Shown: positions 45,153 through 57,287 of the stretch, piece after piece
Layout: every line of letters begins with the position of its first letter
Position numbering within the stretch: position 1 is the first letter of the stretch
Assembly (NCBI RefSeq): GCF_900637665.1
Contig: NZ_LR134386.1
Span: 2,844,501 to 2,908,500, forward strand
DNA length: 64,000 bases
Reading direction: 5' to 3'
DNA from: Chryseobacterium nakagawai
GTDB taxonomy: Bacteria; Bacteroidota; Bacteroidia; Flavobacteriales; Weeksellaceae
Translations under genes and position numbers: made by a program
Notes under the pieces: generated by a model
The model's input: the letters and a program-made list of their open reading frames with translations, nothing else
What the model was told of the DNA's origin: nothing
Databases searched by the model: none

Positions 45153-46247
45153 ATGAAAAAAGTATTGTTTATCGATCGGGACGGAACCTTGATTATTGAA
45201 CCTCCTACTGATTTTCAGGTGGATTCGCTGGAAAAACTGGAGTTTTATCCTGGAGTTTTGCAAAATCTTTCAAAAATTGCCAATGAACTGGATTTTGAAT
45301 TGGTCATGGTGACCAATCAGGATGGATTAGGAACAGAGAGTTTTCCTCTGGAAACCTTTACGGTCCCTCATGAAAAAATGCTCAGAACCTTTGAAAATGA
45401 AGGCATCATTTTCAGTGATATTTTAATTGATAGAAGTTTTGAACATGAGAATCTGCCCACCCGAAAACCTGGAACAGGAATGTTGGCGAAATATATATAT
45501 GGTGATTATAATCTCGAAAATTCTTATGTAATTGGTGATCGAAGTACGGATGTGCAACTTGCTAAAAACTTGGGTTCTAAATCTATTTTTCTTAACCAAA
45601 GCTTTAATAGTGAATCTGATCTGACAACAACGCAATGGGTTGAGATTTACCAGTTCTTAAAATCCGGAATGAGAAGAGCAAAAGTCTACAGAAAGACCAA
45701 TGAAACGGAAATAGAAATTGAGATAAATATCGATGGAAAAGGCAAATCTGAAATTTCTACAGGGCTTCATTTTTTTGATCACATGCTGGAACAGATTGCC
45801 AGACACGGAAATATGGATCTTAAGATCAAAGTTAATGGGGATCTTCAGGTAGATGAACACCACACGGTTGAAGATACGGGCATTGTTTTGGGGGAAGCCA
45901 TTTTAAAGGCATTAGGAAAGAAAAAAGGGATTGAAAGATATGGTTTTCTGCTTCCTATGGATGATTGCCTTTCGCAGGTAGCCATTGATTTTGGGGGCAG
46001 ACCCTGGTTGGTTTGGGATGCTGAATTTAAAAGAGAAAAGATAGGAGATGTACCCACGGAAATGTTCTTTCACTTCTTTAAGTCGTTTACAGATTCTTCG
46101 AGAACCAATGTAAATATTAAAGCAGAAGGAGAGAATGAACATCACAAGATTGAATCTATTTTCAAAGCCTTTGCCAAAGCGGTGAAAATGGCGGTTAATC
46201 AATCTGATATCAACTATAATTTACCTTCCACTAAAGGAAGTTTATAA
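45153..46247 (+). CDS. hisB: Bifunctional histidinol-phosphatase / imidazoleglycerol-phosphate dehydratase
   Basis: Fusion protein of 364 residues. N-terminal HAD-type phosphatase (about 1-165) with DRDGTL nucleophile motif, TNQDGLG and GDRSTD; C-terminal dehydratase (about 170-364) with the metal His motifs [13 protein letters not shown] and [11 protein letters not shown]. It is of the fused HisB type known in enterics, also seen in Bacteroidetes. Two steps of the pathway, steps 6 and 8, in one chain. Confidence 0.96.
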   Translation: MKKVLFIDRDGTLIIEPPTDFQVDSLEKLEFYPGVLQNLSKIANELDFELVMVTNQDGLGTESFPLETFTVPHEKMLRTFENEGIIFSDILIDRSFEHENLPTRKPGTGMLAKYIYGDYNLENSYVIGDRSTDVQLAKNLGSKSIFLNQSFNSESDLTTTQWVEIYQFLKSGMRRAKVYRKTNETEIEIEINIDGKGKSEISTGLHFFDHMLEQIARHGNMDLKIKVNGDLQVDEHHTVEDTGIVLGEAILKALGKKKGIERYGFLLPMDDCLSQVAIDFGGRPWLVWDAEFKREKIGDVPTEMFFHFFKSFTDSSRTNVNIKAEGENEHHKIESIFKAFAKAVKMAVNQSDINYNLPSTKGSL

Positions 46248-46248
46248 T

Positions 46249-46830
46249 ATGATTGCAATAATAAAATATAACGGAGGTAATGTAAGCTCTGTACAGAATG
46301 CTTTAAACAGGTTAAATATCAGCTCAGTCATTACAGATGACCCTGAACTTATCCTGAAAGCAGATAAGGTGATTTTTCCTGGTGTAGGTGAGGCCTCGTC
46401 TACCATGAAGTTGTTGAAAGAAAAAGGACTTGATCGACTTATTCCAACATTGAAGCAACCTGTTTTGGGAATATGTCTGGGAATGCAACTCATGTGCAAA
46501 GGAAACGAAGAAGGAAATACGGAGGGAATGGGGATTTTCAATATCGATGTCAAAAGATTCCCGCCTTTGGAGCTTGTTCCCCATATGGGTTGGAACACGG
46601 TTTCAGGACAAATCTCTCCGTTATTTTCAGGAATTGAACCCGAAAATGGTGTATATTTTGTGCATAGCTATTATTGTGAGCTATCGGAATTTACCACATC
46701 CGTTTGTGATTACATCCTTCCATTTAGTGCTTCTATGCAGAAAGATAATTTTTATGCGGTGCAGTTTCACCCTGAAAAATCGGGAGGTGTAGGAAGCCAG
46801 ATACTTAACAACTTTATAAACTTATCATGA
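46249..46830 (+). CDS. hisH: Imidazole glycerol phosphate synthase, glutaminase subunit
   Basis: Class I glutamine amidotransferase of 193 residues which passes ammonia to HisF. Catalytic Cys in [10 protein letters not shown] and the His/Glu pair in [10 protein letters not shown]. It begins one base after hisB and overlaps hisA by four. Confidence 0.96.
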   Translation: MIAIIKYNGGNVSSVQNALNRLNISSVITDDPELILKADKVIFPGVGEASSTMKLLKEKGLDRLIPTLKQPVLGICLGMQLMCKGNEEGNTEGMGIFNIDVKRFPPLELVPHMGWNTVSGQISPLFSGIEPENGVYFVHSYYCELSEFTTSVCDYILPFSASMQKDNFYAVQFHPEKSGGVGSQILNNFINLS

Positions 46831-47552
46831 TGAAGATTATTCCGGCTATCGATATTATTGAAGGAAAATGTGTGCGTTTATCCAAAGGGGATTACAACAC
46901 AAAGAAAATATACAATGAAGATCCTGTAGAAGTGGCCAGGCAGTTTGAAGACTTTGGTATTCAGTTTCTTCACCTGGTGGATCTTGATGGTGCAAAATCA
47001 AAGCATATTGTGAATCAGAAAGTGCTTGAAAATATTGCAAAATCTACTTCGCTACAAATTGATTTTGGGGGTGGATTAAAAACCTCGCAGGATATTGAAA
47101 CAGTCTTTAATTCAGGAGCAAAGCAGATCACTCTAGGAAGTATTGCAGTACAGGATCCTGTATTTTGTCTTCAGATCATTGAAAAATATGGTCCGGATAA
47201 GATTATTCTGGGAGCTGATTGTGAGAATAGAAAAATAAAAACTTCCGGCTGGCAGGAAGAAAGTGATAAAGACATTATTGATTTTATTCTGGAATATCAG
47301 AAAAAGGGAATTAAAACTACCATATGCACGGATATTTCGAAGGATGGAATGCTGGAAGGACCTTCAACAGGTCTTTATACTGAAATTTTATATAAAACGT
47401 CGTTACACCTGGTGGCCAGTGGTGGAATTTCAGGGATTAAAGATGTTTATAAAATGAAAGATATAGGATGTACAGGAACAATTATCGGAAAGGCTATTTA
47501 TGAAGGAAAAATAAGTCTGAAACAACTTCAAAATTTTATTGAAAATGCTTAA
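46827..47552 (+). CDS. hisA: ProFAR isomerase
   Basis: (Beta-alpha)8 barrel of 241 residues that opens the ribose ring of ProFAR to PRFAR. Catalytic Asp in [14 protein letters not shown] and the second Asp in [24 protein letters not shown] forms the phosphate site. Related to hisF by ancient duplication. Four-base overlap with hisH; eight-base overlap with hisF. Confidence 0.96.
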   Translation: MMKIIPAIDIIEGKCVRLSKGDYNTKKIYNEDPVEVARQFEDFGIQFLHLVDLDGAKSKHIVNQKVLENIAKSTSLQIDFGGGLKTSQDIETVFNSGAKQITLGSIAVQDPVFCLQIIEKYGPDKIILGADCENRKIKTSGWQEESDKDIIDFILEYQKKGIKTTICTDISKDGMLEGPSTGLYTEILYKTSLHLVASGGISGIKDVYKMKDIGCTGTIIGKAIYEGKISLKQLQNFIENA

Positions 47553-48297
47553 AAAAAGAATTATTCCATGTCTGGATATTAAAGATGGAGATACAGTGAA
47601 AGGAATCAATTTTGAGGATCTGAAAAATGCCGGAGATCCTGTAGAACTGGCTAAAAAATATGAATTGGAGGGCGCAGATGAACTTGTTTTTCTTGATATT
47701 ACAGCCACCATTGAAAACAGGAAAACCTTTGTGGAGTTGGTACGGAAGATCGCCCAGGAGTTGAGTATCCCGTTTACTGTTGGGGGTGGAATAGCCTCTG
47801 TGGAAGATGTGAGCAAGCTTTTGGAAGCGGGAGCGGATAAAATAAGTATTAATTCTTCAGCTGTAAAAAATCCGAAGTTAATCTCTGAGTTAGCCCATGA
47901 ATTCGGAAGCCAATGTGTGGTAGTTGCTATAGATACCAAAAAAGTAGGCTCAACTGATGTTGTTCACATCAAAGGAGGAAGAGAGGCCACAGAGCTTGAT
48001 ACGGTAGAATGGGCAAGGAGAGTGGAAGCTTTGGGGGCTGGGGAAATCCTGTTAACTTCTATGGATGGTGACGGAACTAAAAACGGTTTTGATCTCAATA
48101 TTACCAAGCAGGTTTCAGAGCGGGTAGCCATTCCTGTGATTGCTTCAGGTGGGGCCGGAGCTGTAGATGACTTTGTTAAAGTATTTAATGAAACCAAGGC
48201 TACAGGAGCTTTGGCAGCCAGTATATTCCATTTTAATGAAATAGGAATTCAGGATTTAAAACAACAATTAAAAACTCAAAAAATACAAGTACGATGA
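47545..48297 (+). CDS. hisF: Imidazole glycerol phosphate synthase, cyclase subunit
   Basis: (Beta-alpha)8 barrel of 250 residues. The ATG at 47545 is chosen over 47539 because it gives the family N-terminus [11 protein letters not shown] with the catalytic Asp at position 11; the second Asp is in [10 protein letters not shown]. It works with HisH to make imidazole glycerol phosphate and AICAR. Start overlaps the hisA end by eight bases, which suggests coupling. Confidence 0.96.
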   Translation: MLKKRIIPCLDIKDGDTVKGINFEDLKNAGDPVELAKKYELEGADELVFLDITATIENRKTFVELVRKIAQELSIPFTVGGGIASVEDVSKLLEAGADKISINSSAVKNPKLISELAHEFGSQCVVVAIDTKKVGSTDVVHIKGGREATELDTVEWARRVEALGAGEILLTSMDGDGTKNGFDLNITKQVSERVAIPVIASGGAGAVDDFVKVFNETKATGALAASIFHFNEIGIQDLKQQLKTQKIQVR

Positions 48298-48881
48298 ATA
48301 TTGATTTTAATAAAGATAACGGATTGGTTCCGGTAGTGATTCAGGATAACCGAACGCTGCAAGTTCTGATGCTGGGCTATATGAATAAGGAAGCTTTTGA
48401 AAAAACAAAAAAACAAAAAATAGTTACCTTTTTCAGCCGTTCCAAAAACAGACTCTGGACAAAAGGAGAAGCATCGGGTAACTTTTTAACCGTAAAAAGT
48501 ATTGATATAGATTGTGACCAGGATACGATACTGATTAAGGTCATTCCTACAAATACAGTATGCCATACCGGGAGCTTCAGCTGTTTTGGCGAAAAGACTT
48601 CAAAAGGCTTTTTATACGAGCTGGAAGAAAAAATATCCCAAAGAATTGATGACAAAGTTGATGAATCCTATACCTATTCACTGTATCAGAGAGGAATGAA
48701 CAAAATGGCTCAAAAAGTAGGAGAAGAAGCTGTAGAATTAGTTATTGAAGCTAAAGATCATAATGAAACTCTCTTTAAAAATGAAGCAGCTGATCTCTTA
48801 TATCATTTACTCATTTTATTAAAAGCAAAAGGATTTTCGCTGGAAGAGATAGAAGAAGTTCTCCAAGGCAGAAATCAATAA
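48294..48881 (+). CDS. hisIE: Bifunctional phosphoribosyl-AMP cyclohydrolase / phosphoribosyl-ATP pyrophosphatase
   Basis: Fusion of 195 residues for steps 2 and 3. HisI part (about 1-105): [27 protein letters not shown] and the Cys in [12 protein letters not shown] that bind zinc and magnesium. HisE part (about 107-195): [27 protein letters not shown] and [17 protein letters not shown], an MazG-like helical fold. Last gene of the operon; overlaps hisF by four bases. Confidence 0.96.
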   Translation: MNIDFNKDNGLVPVVIQDNRTLQVLMLGYMNKEAFEKTKKQKIVTFFSRSKNRLWTKGEASGNFLTVKSIDIDCDQDTILIKVIPTNTVCHTGSFSCFGEKTSKGFLYELEEKISQRIDDKVDESYTYSLYQRGMNKMAQKVGEEAVELVIEAKDHNETLFKNEAADLLYHLLILLKAKGFSLEEIEEVLQGRNQ

Positions 48882-48912
48882 AACCTTTGAAATTTTTTCA
48901 AAGGTTTTTTTA
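48881..48912 (+). terminator. Terminator of the histidine operon
   Basis: AAACCTTTGAAA (48881-48892) pairs with TTTCAAAGGTTT (48896-48907) around TTT, then more T. It begins at the last base of hisIE. Confidence 0.88.
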
Positions 48913-49041
48913 TGGAAAAAATACGTCGTGTTCTGTCGTTGTGATGTGATAGCTTTGGATAAGATCGTGTAAGATCATGAAAGTGTAATGAAATTCGATA
49001 ATTCATTACAAATATTTCATGTTAAATCACATGGATATGAT

Positions 49042-49069
49042 TTGTGCTAACGAAAAAAAGTTAAATTTG
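49042..49069 (+). promoter_or_regulatory. Promoter of the secreted Rhs locus
   Basis: TTG at 49042-49044, 17 bases, TAAATTTG at 49062-49069, a full consensus match. It is 46 bases before the ATG at 49115 and lies after the longer possible start at 49019, which supports the shorter protein. It is the only strong promoter seen in the 49-64 kb block. Confidence 0.7.
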
Positions 49070-49114
49070 TTCGAATTTAAAAACCTAATCATTAAACTCA
49101 AAAACAACACGGGA

Positions 49115-50731
49115 ATGAAAAAAATTTATCTCGGTGCATGTACTGTATGCACGGTTCTGGGTATGTCTGCTCAGGAAGTACTCTGGCAGAAAGACATCCA
49201 ATCCACTACCCAAGATTTTCTAAGTCAGGTGACTACGACCATCGATCAACAGTATCTTATTACAGGCAGCTCTATACAGAGCGACAAATTCCAACAAGGC
49301 AATAAACAGAACAACGGCTATGATTTCCATCTGGTGAAGCTGAACCAACAGGGAGAGCAGGCCTGGGAAAAGTATTTTTCAGGGCAAAATCACGACTATT
49401 TATCTGCAACAGTAAGCACTCAGGATGGCGGATTTCTCTTAGCCGGAACTTCGTATTCAGGAAAAGGACTCGATAAGAAAGATGATTCCAAAGGTGGTTC
49501 CGATATATGGCTCATCCGAATCAATGAATTCGGGGATGAATTATGGCAGAAAACATTGGGCACTTCTTCTGATGAGGAAGCTAAATCTGTTATTCAAACG
49601 ACAGACTTGGGCTTTTTTGTCGCCGGAAATGTTCAAAACTCATCAAAGGGCTATGGTTCCAAAGATGTTTGGATAACCAGACTCGACAAAGAGGGAAAAG
49701 AACTTTCCCAATTAATATTAGGCGGAAAAGGTCTAGATGAAGTGGAAAAAATGATTCCAACCAAAGACGGCGGGGCATTATTGGGTATTTATTCAAGAAG
49801 TTCCGAGGTTAAGGATTCTGGGATAAGAAATACTGAAGTAAAATCTTCAGATGAAAGATTAGTGAGTTCAACAGCCATAAGCCAGATGCCAAAAGCCAGC
49901 AGCAACTTCGGTGAAGGGGATTACTGGATCATCAAACTGGATAAAAATGGAAAAGTAGAGTGGGAAAAGAACTTTGGAGGTAAGGGAGACGACCATATCA
50001 GAACCCTGGCTTTAATTGCAAACGGATTTATCATCGGTGGAGAATCCCGATCAGAACGATCAGGAAACAAAACAGTAGGCACCCAAGAAGGAACAGACCT
50101 TTGGCTGATTGCCCTTAATGAAAGAGGCGAGGAGCAGTGGCAAAAGTCCTACAATTTCAAAAATCGTGATATTCTGATGGGAATGAGTGTGATTCATTCC
50201 GCAGATGACAACTCTTCAAAAGGAATTTTACTTGGAGGTTACACTCAAGCCGAAGGAAGAATACAAAAAGATGATGAGACCTTCTGGATGTTATATTTAG
50301 ATGGCAACGGAAATGAACAGTGGAGAAAACATATAACAGGAGAATCCCGACAAAAAGAGGAAAGACTTTCAGATTTAAAGCTGAATAGAGATGGTTCTAT
50401 TGTGTTAGCGGGAACCAGTGCCAAAGAATTAGGGAAAGAAAACTGGAAGATCGTAAAGCTTGGCGACAAGCAGGTAAGTGATCTGATTGCCAAATATGAA
50501 ATGAAGATCTACCCGAATCCGGTATCAGACTATGCCTACGTAGAAATCGGTTTTGATTTTAAAGAAGCAGATATTATGCTGTATGATATGAGTGGAAGAC
50601 AGCTTCAGAATTTCAAAACCAAGAACAGAGTGACTAAGATCAATACCCAGGCTTTGGTACAAGGCGCTTATTTGGTAACTATAAAAACTGATAATAATAA
50701 AACAGCGAATGCAAAGCTGATTAAGAAATAA
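49115..50731 (+). CDS. Secreted beta-propeller-like protein with T9SS sorting domain
   Basis: Protein of 538 residues from the ATG at 49115 (MKKIYLGACTVCTVLGMSAQ, a good Sec signal peptide); an in-frame ATG at 49019 would place 32 non-signal residues ahead. The body has about six or seven repeats of the kind DGGFLLAGTSYSGKG ... GSDIWLIRINEFGDELWQK, typical of blade-like repeats. The last about 75 residues (KIYPNPVSDYAYVEI ... GAYLVTIKT) form a type A T9SS sorting domain, so it should be exported to the surface. It stands five bases before the first SpvB-like gene, so probably is first in a toxin operon. Confidence 0.87.
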   Translation: MKKIYLGACTVCTVLGMSAQEVLWQKDIQSTTQDFLSQVTTTIDQQYLITGSSIQSDKFQQGNKQNNGYDFHLVKLNQQGEQAWEKYFSGQNHDYLSATVSTQDGGFLLAGTSYSGKGLDKKDDSKGGSDIWLIRINEFGDELWQKTLGTSSDEEAKSVIQTTDLGFFVAGNVQNSSKGYGSKDVWITRLDKEGKELSQLILGGKGLDEVEKMIPTKDGGALLGIYSRSSEVKDSGIRNTEVKSSDERLVSSTAISQMPKASSNFGEGDYWIIKLDKNGKVEWEKNFGGKGDDHIRTLALIANGFIIGGESRSERSGNKTVGTQEGTDLWLIALNERGEEQWQKSYNFKNRDILMGMSVIHSADDNSSKGILLGGYTQAEGRIQKDDETFWMLYLDGNGNEQWRKHITGESRQKEERLSDLKLNRDGSIVLAGTSAKELGKENWKIVKLGDKQVSDLIAKYEMKIYPNPVSDYAYVEIGFDFKEADIMLYDMSGRQLQNFKTKNRVTKINTQALVQGAYLVTIKTDNNKTANAKLIKK

Positions 50732-50886
50732 AACAGATGAAAAGAAAAATTATAAATTTTATATTATTATTTTGTTTTGGCTGGACGTTTTCTCAATTAT
50801 CAATAGGAAATGATAAGGAAACCCAACATACTAATATTGTTCCTTTTCCTACAACAGCAAATGCCTACAGTCTTGATAAGGTAGGG

Positions 50887-50896
50887 AAATTAAATT
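50887..50896 (+). repeat. AAATT tandem duplication causing the frameshift
   Basis: Two AAATT units in direct contact; a single copy would leave the reading frame of the SpvB-like gene whole. Confidence 0.8.
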
Positions 50897-53580
50897 GCCC
50901 ATGGATATGTTTAGAGGGAGAGCTAACATATCTATTCCTTTTTATACCATCAGTGTAGACGGAATTAATATTCCTATAGGATTATCATATAATACAGGAG
51001 GAATAAAACTTAATGAAGTTGCAAGTGCAGTTGGTTTAGGGTGGAGTCTCTCCATTCCTGGAAGTATTTCCAAAAATATAATGGGAAAGGATGATGATAA
51101 TTATTCTATACGGTTTAAAAATTTTAATGAATCTTCACAGTATCTAAATAGTATTATAGATTATAGTACAAATGATCCCAGAATATCTACTATAGAACAA
51201 TTATATAATGGTTCTTCATATGATACAATGCCGGATATATTTCATTATAACTTACCTACAATTAATGGTGGATTTATAGTTAATAATAATGCCGGATATA
51301 CCATTCCGCATGTAGATATAAAAATAAATAAAGTTAATACTGATCTTTTTAAAATAATAGATGAGCAGGGTAATCAGTTTTGGATTTCAGGTAAGAATTT
51401 TATAAATGGAGGAACTCCAGGGGTAGCACCGTATGTTAATTCATACGGAATAGACAGTCTTCAAACTGCTCAAGGAAAAATGATAAAATTTTATTATGCA
51501 AAAAATCAATCTTATATTGAAAAAACAGTTAATGAAAATGCATATATCAATTTAACAACACAAACAGGAGGCTCTTATAATCCTAATGGATTGTCAAAAT
51601 ATGATATTACACGGTCAAGAATTGATTATGCAGAAAAATTACTTACTAAAATTGTATTCCCTGAAGGAGAGATTATTTTCGAATATTCTGACGACCTAGA
51701 ATTAGCCATTGAAAATAACGATAAGTATAGAAAAGATATTGGTACTACTATTGGCACTTCAACAATAAAAAATGGGTTGGCTCTTAGAAGAATAAAAGTA
51801 ATGAATAAAACCTCTGAAACTACAAAAGATTTTATTCTCAATTATTCATATTTCAATCCTCAGGCCTCTTCAGATATTCCTCAGGATTATCGTCTGAAAT
51901 TAAATAGTGTTTATGATAATTTACAGAAATCGTTTTATCATTTTACATATGATGAAAGTATTCCGCTACCAAGAAGATCGACAGCAAATGATGATTACTG
52001 GGGATATATTAACAGAATTGGGAATTTAAATGATGATCATAATATCCCACGAGAAACTTTTAATCCTTTAGTCAAAATATACCAAAATGGAAGAGATCGA
52101 GAAGTAAATACTCTTTATTCACAATTGGGTATTCTTAAAAAAATAACTTATCCTACTGGCGGATATAGAAATTTGTATTATGAAAATAATCAAACAAAAA
52201 CAAAGCAATATTCTACAACAATAAAAAGAGATGAATATGAAATTTTAGAAAATATTTATCAAGATGGAGTATATGGAGATAATGCTTCTGAAAAAACGTT
52301 TTCAGTCCCTTCCACTTTACTTAACAGTTTAATTGAACCAAAATTTGAATTTCAATTTGTTAACTGGTGTGATAATAATAATGACAATACAGGTACAATA
52401 CACCCTACCAGTTGTCTTGGATCTGCTAAAGTTATTACAAGTAATGGCAGCAATGTATATACATCTAATGGAAAACCATTTCTTAATGTACAATCAGCCA
52501 CAACACTTCCAATAACTTTAAAGCTGTATAGAGTTGATGAGTGCGGCTGTAATATTAATATGAATATCCTTCATGAGATACGTAATGAGAGTACAGAAAT
52601 AAAGAATATCGGGGGACTTAGAATATTAAAAGTAGAAGATTATGACGGAAAAAACATACAAAATATTTATAATTACCAATATAATGGAGGTGTTATCAAT
52701 CAACCTTTTGCATATGCCAAAACTGTATATAGGGAAGTCCCACACTCAGATGGGCATTCTGCTCCGGCTTATTTTCAGTTTTTAAAACTGAGTAATTCAT
52801 CATCTGCAAACAGTTCATATTCAAGTTCGGATTTAATCACTTATTCCACAGTCACTGAATATAATGGTAAAGGTGAAATTATTTATAATTTTTCTCAAAG
52901 TAATGAAAGCAAATCTGCTTCTGAAATAACAATATCCGATTATGACAGTTGGAAAAGTGGCTTATTACTTTCTCAATATTATAAGAAAAACAATGATACT
53001 TTGCGTAAAGAAATATATACTTATTCTTTCAAACCATTGAAGAACTCTCTTTCTGGTTACAGTCCTATTACTAATAAAGAAATAAGCTTTGCAATTAATT
53101 TAGATATTACAAAAATAAAAAAAGAACAAGGTGTATCCGGAAATTTTGTAGATGCTTTTAATGTTCAATATAAATATATTAATATCGAGTCAGGAAAAAT
53201 AGAAAATGATACTACAGAGGTTATAGATTATTTAAATGGTAAAAAAATAATTACTACCTCTAGAAATAATTATTATGATACAGATATCACTAAACCAATC
53301 AATCTCCAGAGCACAGAAAATATATTGCCAAGTGGAGAGAAAATAAAAACGTCCTATCAATATGCTTATGAGAAAGGGAATCAGCTTATGATAGACAAAA
53401 ATATGATTACCATTCCATTAGAAACAGAAACGAAACAAACTGCTAATGGATCCACAAAAACACTCTCAAAATCGGAAATCATTTATCCTAAGACTCTTCC
53501 TTCTTCTCAAACAGGGAATTTGGTACTTCCTACATCTGTTTTATCATATAATCTTGAGAATTCCTCTTCAGGATTAACAG

Positions 53581-54014
53581 AATTGAGCTATGATCAATAT
53601 GATTCCAAAGGGAATATTGTGCAGTATACTAACAGAGTGGGAGTATCAACAGTCATTATCTGGGGATATAACGGGACTCAGCCTATTGTCAAGATTGAAA
53701 ATGCAAAACTGGAAGGAATTGGACAATCATTCATAGACAATATTGTGAATGCTTCTAATCTGGATGCTGCCGCTGAAAGGAATAATGATGAAACCAATCT
53801 GCACAATGCCTTTAAGGACTTTAGGAATAATTTGTCCAGTTATCAGATCACAACCTACAGTTATGATCCATTAATTGGAGTAAGAAGTATTACCCCTCCC
53901 TCCGGAATCCGGGAAGTTTACCTTTATGATGCTGCCGGCAGGCTTAAAGAAGTCAGAGAGCATAATAATACCGGAAAACTATTAAAAGAATTCAATTACC
54001 ATTATAAAAACTAA
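53581..54014 (+). repeat. 434-base direct repeat, copy 1 (3' end of the broken SpvB-like gene)
   Basis: Aligns without indels at constant offset 3,269 with 56850-57283. Long stretches are the same (for example the GCTTCTAATCTGGATGCTGC block), far more alike than the rest of the two genes. It codes for the C-terminal YD-repeat part. Confidence 0.85.
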
Positions 54015-54019
54015 AATCG

Positions 54020-57000
54020 ATGAAGAAAATAATATTATTATTACTAATTGGGGCGCTTTGTAAAGCACAGCTTACAATTGGTGACGAACAAACCAAGCAG
54101 GTTGTTCCTTTACCAGCCAGCGCAGAGTCTTACAGCCTTTCCAAAGTGGAGGCTATACCTATGGATTACTTCAGAGGAAAAGCCAATATTAATATCCCAA
54201 TTTATACAATAAACGTTAACGGAATTAGCATTCCTATTTCTCTTGCGTATAATACAGGAGGAATCAAATTAAACGAGGTAGCGACTACGGTAGGATTAGG
54301 CTGGTCGTTGAGTATTCCCGGAACGATTTCTCATAATGTAGTAGGTCTCGATGATCTGGATGTCCCTTTTTTTAAGAAAAACATTTCAGAATATGGAGCT
54401 TATAATGGGATCATTACTGAATCTTATATGAACAATCAGATACGGGCTGATCTTGAAAGTATATACAGTGGTACTTACGATACCCAAAAAGATATTTTTG
54501 ATTACAACCTGCCTACTGCATCAGGTTCTTTCCTGCTGAAAGAGAATAATCAGACGTTCTTGATTCCCAATGATGATATTGTGATCACAAGAAATGATGG
54601 TAAATTTTATATAAAAGATACGCAGGGGACAGAATACTGGATGTCTCCAAGAAATTCGGTTATGCCCTGGAGTATAGGGGGACCTACAGTCTTGCATAAA
54701 ACATTATATAATCTAGATGAACTTAAAATTAATAACAAATCAGTTTTGTTTTATTATAATAAAACCCATGGTTATGGAGAAAGGAATATCAACCAGGTTG
54801 CCAATTTTAAACTAACCCCAAATTTAGGTGGAGGGTATGAACAACTGATTCGTCTTCCCAGATATGAAAAAACAGAGACCTCTACTTCTTTTTCAGAATC
54901 TCTGATCAGTAAAATAAGTTTTGATAATGGGGAAGTTAATTTTTTGTATTCCAATGATACTAATGCGGCATTTTCAGATGGTTCATCGTACAGAAAAGAC
55001 TTGAGCGGAGGGCAGGGAATTGCACTTCGTAGAATTATAGTAACCAATAAAGCTGGGGTTATTGTAAAAGATATTAGTCTTAATTATAGTTATTTTGAAA
55101 CGGATAATGCGAATAAAACCTATGAAGATTACAGGCTTAAACTCCTGGGTGTTCGTGATAATTTGCAAAACACGGAATATTCATTTGAGTACAATGAGAA
55201 GTATAAGCTTCCTAAACGCAGCAGTAGTAATGATGATTACTGGGGATATATTAATAGCATCCATAACAGAGAAATACCCAATATTCCGAATTTGGTTTAC
55301 GATTACGAAATTCCTTTAACAGAATTAAGTGCTGTTGCTAAAAGAGATAGGGAACCGAATGAAGAGTATGCTGTTTTGGGGGCGCTGGCATCTATAAAAT
55401 ATCCCACAGGAGCCAAGAAAAATTTTTACTATGAACTTCCCTACAATTCAGGAAAAAGATCTACAGGATATGCTTGGGATTATTTACCAATAGGGGGAAT
55501 GCAAACGGATCCATCGGAAGAAGATTTTTATGAAAAAAAGACTTTAACAATTACATCAGCACATATGCAGCAAATAATAAATCTGGGAATTAATGCAGAG
55601 CCTGAAAAACTTGAAGTAAACTTTAGTAATGCTTGTTTAAATGCCAGTAATCCGGGTGATAATCAAACGATAGCAGAAACCCAATGTACGGGAACTGCAA
55701 TATATTCCCCTCAACAGTTCTCTGAATGGCGCTCAAAAACCGTAGATTGGAATATATCACCTGGTAAAAATTTGGTATTGCAGTTGCAGAAAATAGGAAA
55801 ATGTACATGTGCGATTGCTGGTGCAATTCGATATAAATACCCAACTTATATTGATGAAACGAAAAAATATGGTAGCCCTCGTATCCGGAAAATAGAAGAT
55901 ATTGATGCCAATAATGTTTCAAACGTTTATGAGTATGCCTACGGAAAATATGAAAATGGAGTTTTTATTCCTGATTTTCAGTTGAAACAAAAATATAATT
56001 TTTCATCTATTATTAAAAGACAGGTAAAAGAATATTTTGAAGGTAAGGAGACTGGATATGCTTTTGAAAAATATTACCGTCTTCACAATTCCAGTCAGGG
56101 GAACACCAGCTATGGAAGCTCGGATGTCATTAATTATCCTTCTGTAGTAGAAATTACAGATAAAGGAAAAATTATAAGAGAATATGAAATTTCCAGCAGT
56201 TCAAATTATGTATACAATAAATGGAAAGGCGGGAGGTTAAAGAAAGAAATTTATCTGAATAAGGCCAACGATACCTTAAAAGTAATTACAAACAGATATC
56301 AGCTAAATACCTTAAAAAACAGTTTGTCAGAATTTACCACCAGTGTTCCCCAAATAGCTGCCTTTTCTACAGATTTTGACATTACAAGAGGAACCGCCCT
56401 TGTATTAGATGTTCCGGTGGAGATCTATGCTGTTGAGAATAAAATGTATATGATTGAATCTGCAAAAATAGAACATGTGGAAACTACAACAAAGGAGTTT
56501 TTTGGAAATAAATCTATTCTAACAAAGACATTAAATGCCTATTGGGATACTGATGTTAACAAACCTTTCAATGTGAAAAGTACTGAAAATATTTTACCAT
56601 CCGGGGAGAATATAAAAACAGAATATCAATATGCTCACCAAGCCGGAAATCAGCTGTTAATTGATAGAAATATGATTGCTATTCCCTTAGAAACAGCGAC
56701 CACCAAAACCGCTAATGGAGTTAGCAATATAGTATCAAAAAGCAAAACAATTTTCCCTACGAGCCTTCCAATTTCTCAAACAGGATTTTTGGTACTCCCG
56801 ACCTCAATATTGTCTTACGATCTCCAGAATCCTAGTCAGGGATCAACAGAATTGAGTTATGATAAGTATGATTCTAAAGGGAATATTGTGCAGTATACTA
56901 ACAGAGCGGGAGTATCAACAGTCATTATCTGGGGGTACAACCAAACTCAGCCTATTGCCAAGATTGACAATACAAAACTGGAAGGAATTGGGCAACCTTT

Positions 57001-57283
57001 TATAGATAGCATTGTGAATGCTTCTAATCTGGATGCTGCCGCTGAAAGGAATAATGATGAAACCAATCTGCACAATGCCTTTAAGAACTTTAGAGATAAC
57101 TTGTCAGCTTATCAGATTACAACCTACAGTTATGATCCATTAATTGGAGTAAGAAGCATTACCCCTCCCTCCGGAATCCGAGAAGTTTACCTTTATGATG
57201 CTGCCGGCAGGCTTAAAGAAGTCAGAGAGCACAACAATACTGGAAAGCTATTAAAAGAATTCAATTACCATTACAAAAACTAA
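54020..57283 (+). CDS. Secreted SpvB/TcB-like protein with C-terminal YD repeats
   Basis: Intact paralog of the preceding gene, 1,087 residues. Signal peptide ([16 protein letters not shown]). Residues about 45-110 contain [33 protein letters not shown], close in shape to the SpvB N-terminus (YNSGxGNGxFGLGWSLSLP) of ABC toxin B components. The middle is tyrosine- and asparagine-rich beta sequence with a few Cys. The end ([37 protein letters not shown]) is a YD-type repeat that could dock to the Rhs protein. No sorting domain. Gap of 4 bases to the DUF6443 Rhs gene, so probably a two-part shell as in TcB/TcC; that is inference. Confidence 0.78.
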   Translation: MKKIILLLLIGALCKAQLTIGDEQTKQVVPLPASAESYSLSKVEAIPMDYFRGKANINIPIYTINVNGISIPISLAYNTGGIKLNEVATTVGLGWSLSIPGTISHNVVGLDDLDVPFFKKNISEYGAYNGIITESYMNNQIRADLESIYSGTYDTQKDIFDYNLPTASGSFLLKENNQTFLIPNDDIVITRNDGKFYIKDTQGTEYWMSPRNSVMPWSIGGPTVLHKTLYNLDELKINNKSVLFYYNKTHGYGERNINQVANFKLTPNLGGGYEQLIRLPRYEKTETSTSFSESLISKISFDNGEVNFLYSNDTNAAFSDGSSYRKDLSGGQGIALRRIIVTNKAGVIVKDISLNYSYFETDNANKTYEDYRLKLLGVRDNLQNTEYSFEYNEKYKLPKRSSSNDDYWGYINSIHNREIPNIPNLVYDYEIPLTELSAVAKRDREPNEEYAVLGALASIKYPTGAKKNFYYELPYNSGKRSTGYAWDYLPIGGMQTDPSEEDFYEKKTLTITSAHMQQIINLGINAEPEKLEVNFSNACLNASNPGDNQTIAETQCTGTAIYSPQQFSEWRSKTVDWNISPGKNLVLQLQKIGKCTCAIAGAIRYKYPTYIDETKKYGSPRIRKIEDIDANNVSNVYEYAYGKYENGVFIPDFQLKQKYNFSSIIKRQVKEYFEGKETGYAFEKYYRLHNSSQGNTSYGSSDVINYPSVVEITDKGKIIREYEISSSSNYVYNKWKGGRLKKEIYLNKANDTLKVITNRYQLNTLKNSLSEFTTSVPQIAAFSTDFDITRGTALVLDVPVEIYAVENKMYMIESAKIEHVETTTKEFFGNKSILTKTLNAYWDTDVNKPFNVKSTENILPSGENIKTEYQYAHQAGNQLLIDRNMIAIPLETATTKTANGVSNIVSKSKTIFPTSLPISQTGFLVLPTSILSYDLQNPSQGSTELSYDKYDSKGNIVQYTNRAGVSTVIIWGYNQTQPIAKIDNTKLEGIGQPFIDSIVNASNLDAAAERNNDETNLHNAFKNFRDNLSAYQITTYSYDPLIGVRSITPPSGIREVYLYDAAGRLKEVREHNNTGKLLKEFNYHYKN
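56850..57283 (+). repeat. 434-base direct repeat, copy 2 (3' end of the intact SpvB-like gene)
   Basis: Partner of 53581-54014, no indels; see that entry. Confidence 0.85.
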
Positions 57284-57287
57284 GACG

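Larger units (their letters stand above)
50737..54014 (+). pseudogene. SpvB/TcB-like secreted YD-repeat protein, frameshifted by a 5-base duplication
   Basis: Two frames: 50737-50958 (signal peptide and about 50 residues) and 50895-54014 (about 1,039 residues without a usual start, only TTG). The first frame ends wrongly just past SLDKVGKLN, while the second carries on LPMDMFRGRANI, lined up with the intact neighbour [19 protein letters not shown]. Removing one of the two AAATT copies at 50887-50896 restores KVGKLPMDMFRG with exact length match. Otherwise like the next gene: [27 protein letters not shown] at the start and [16 protein letters not shown] at the end. Either a recent break, a phase-variable switch or an assembly error. 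Confidence 0.82.

Noticed and set aside
50895..54014. A separate gene of 1,039 residues starting at TTG
   Set aside because: No signal peptide or ribosome site at the TTG, and the sequence before it (50737-50894) supplies exactly the missing N-terminus in another frame; removal of one AAATT joins them.
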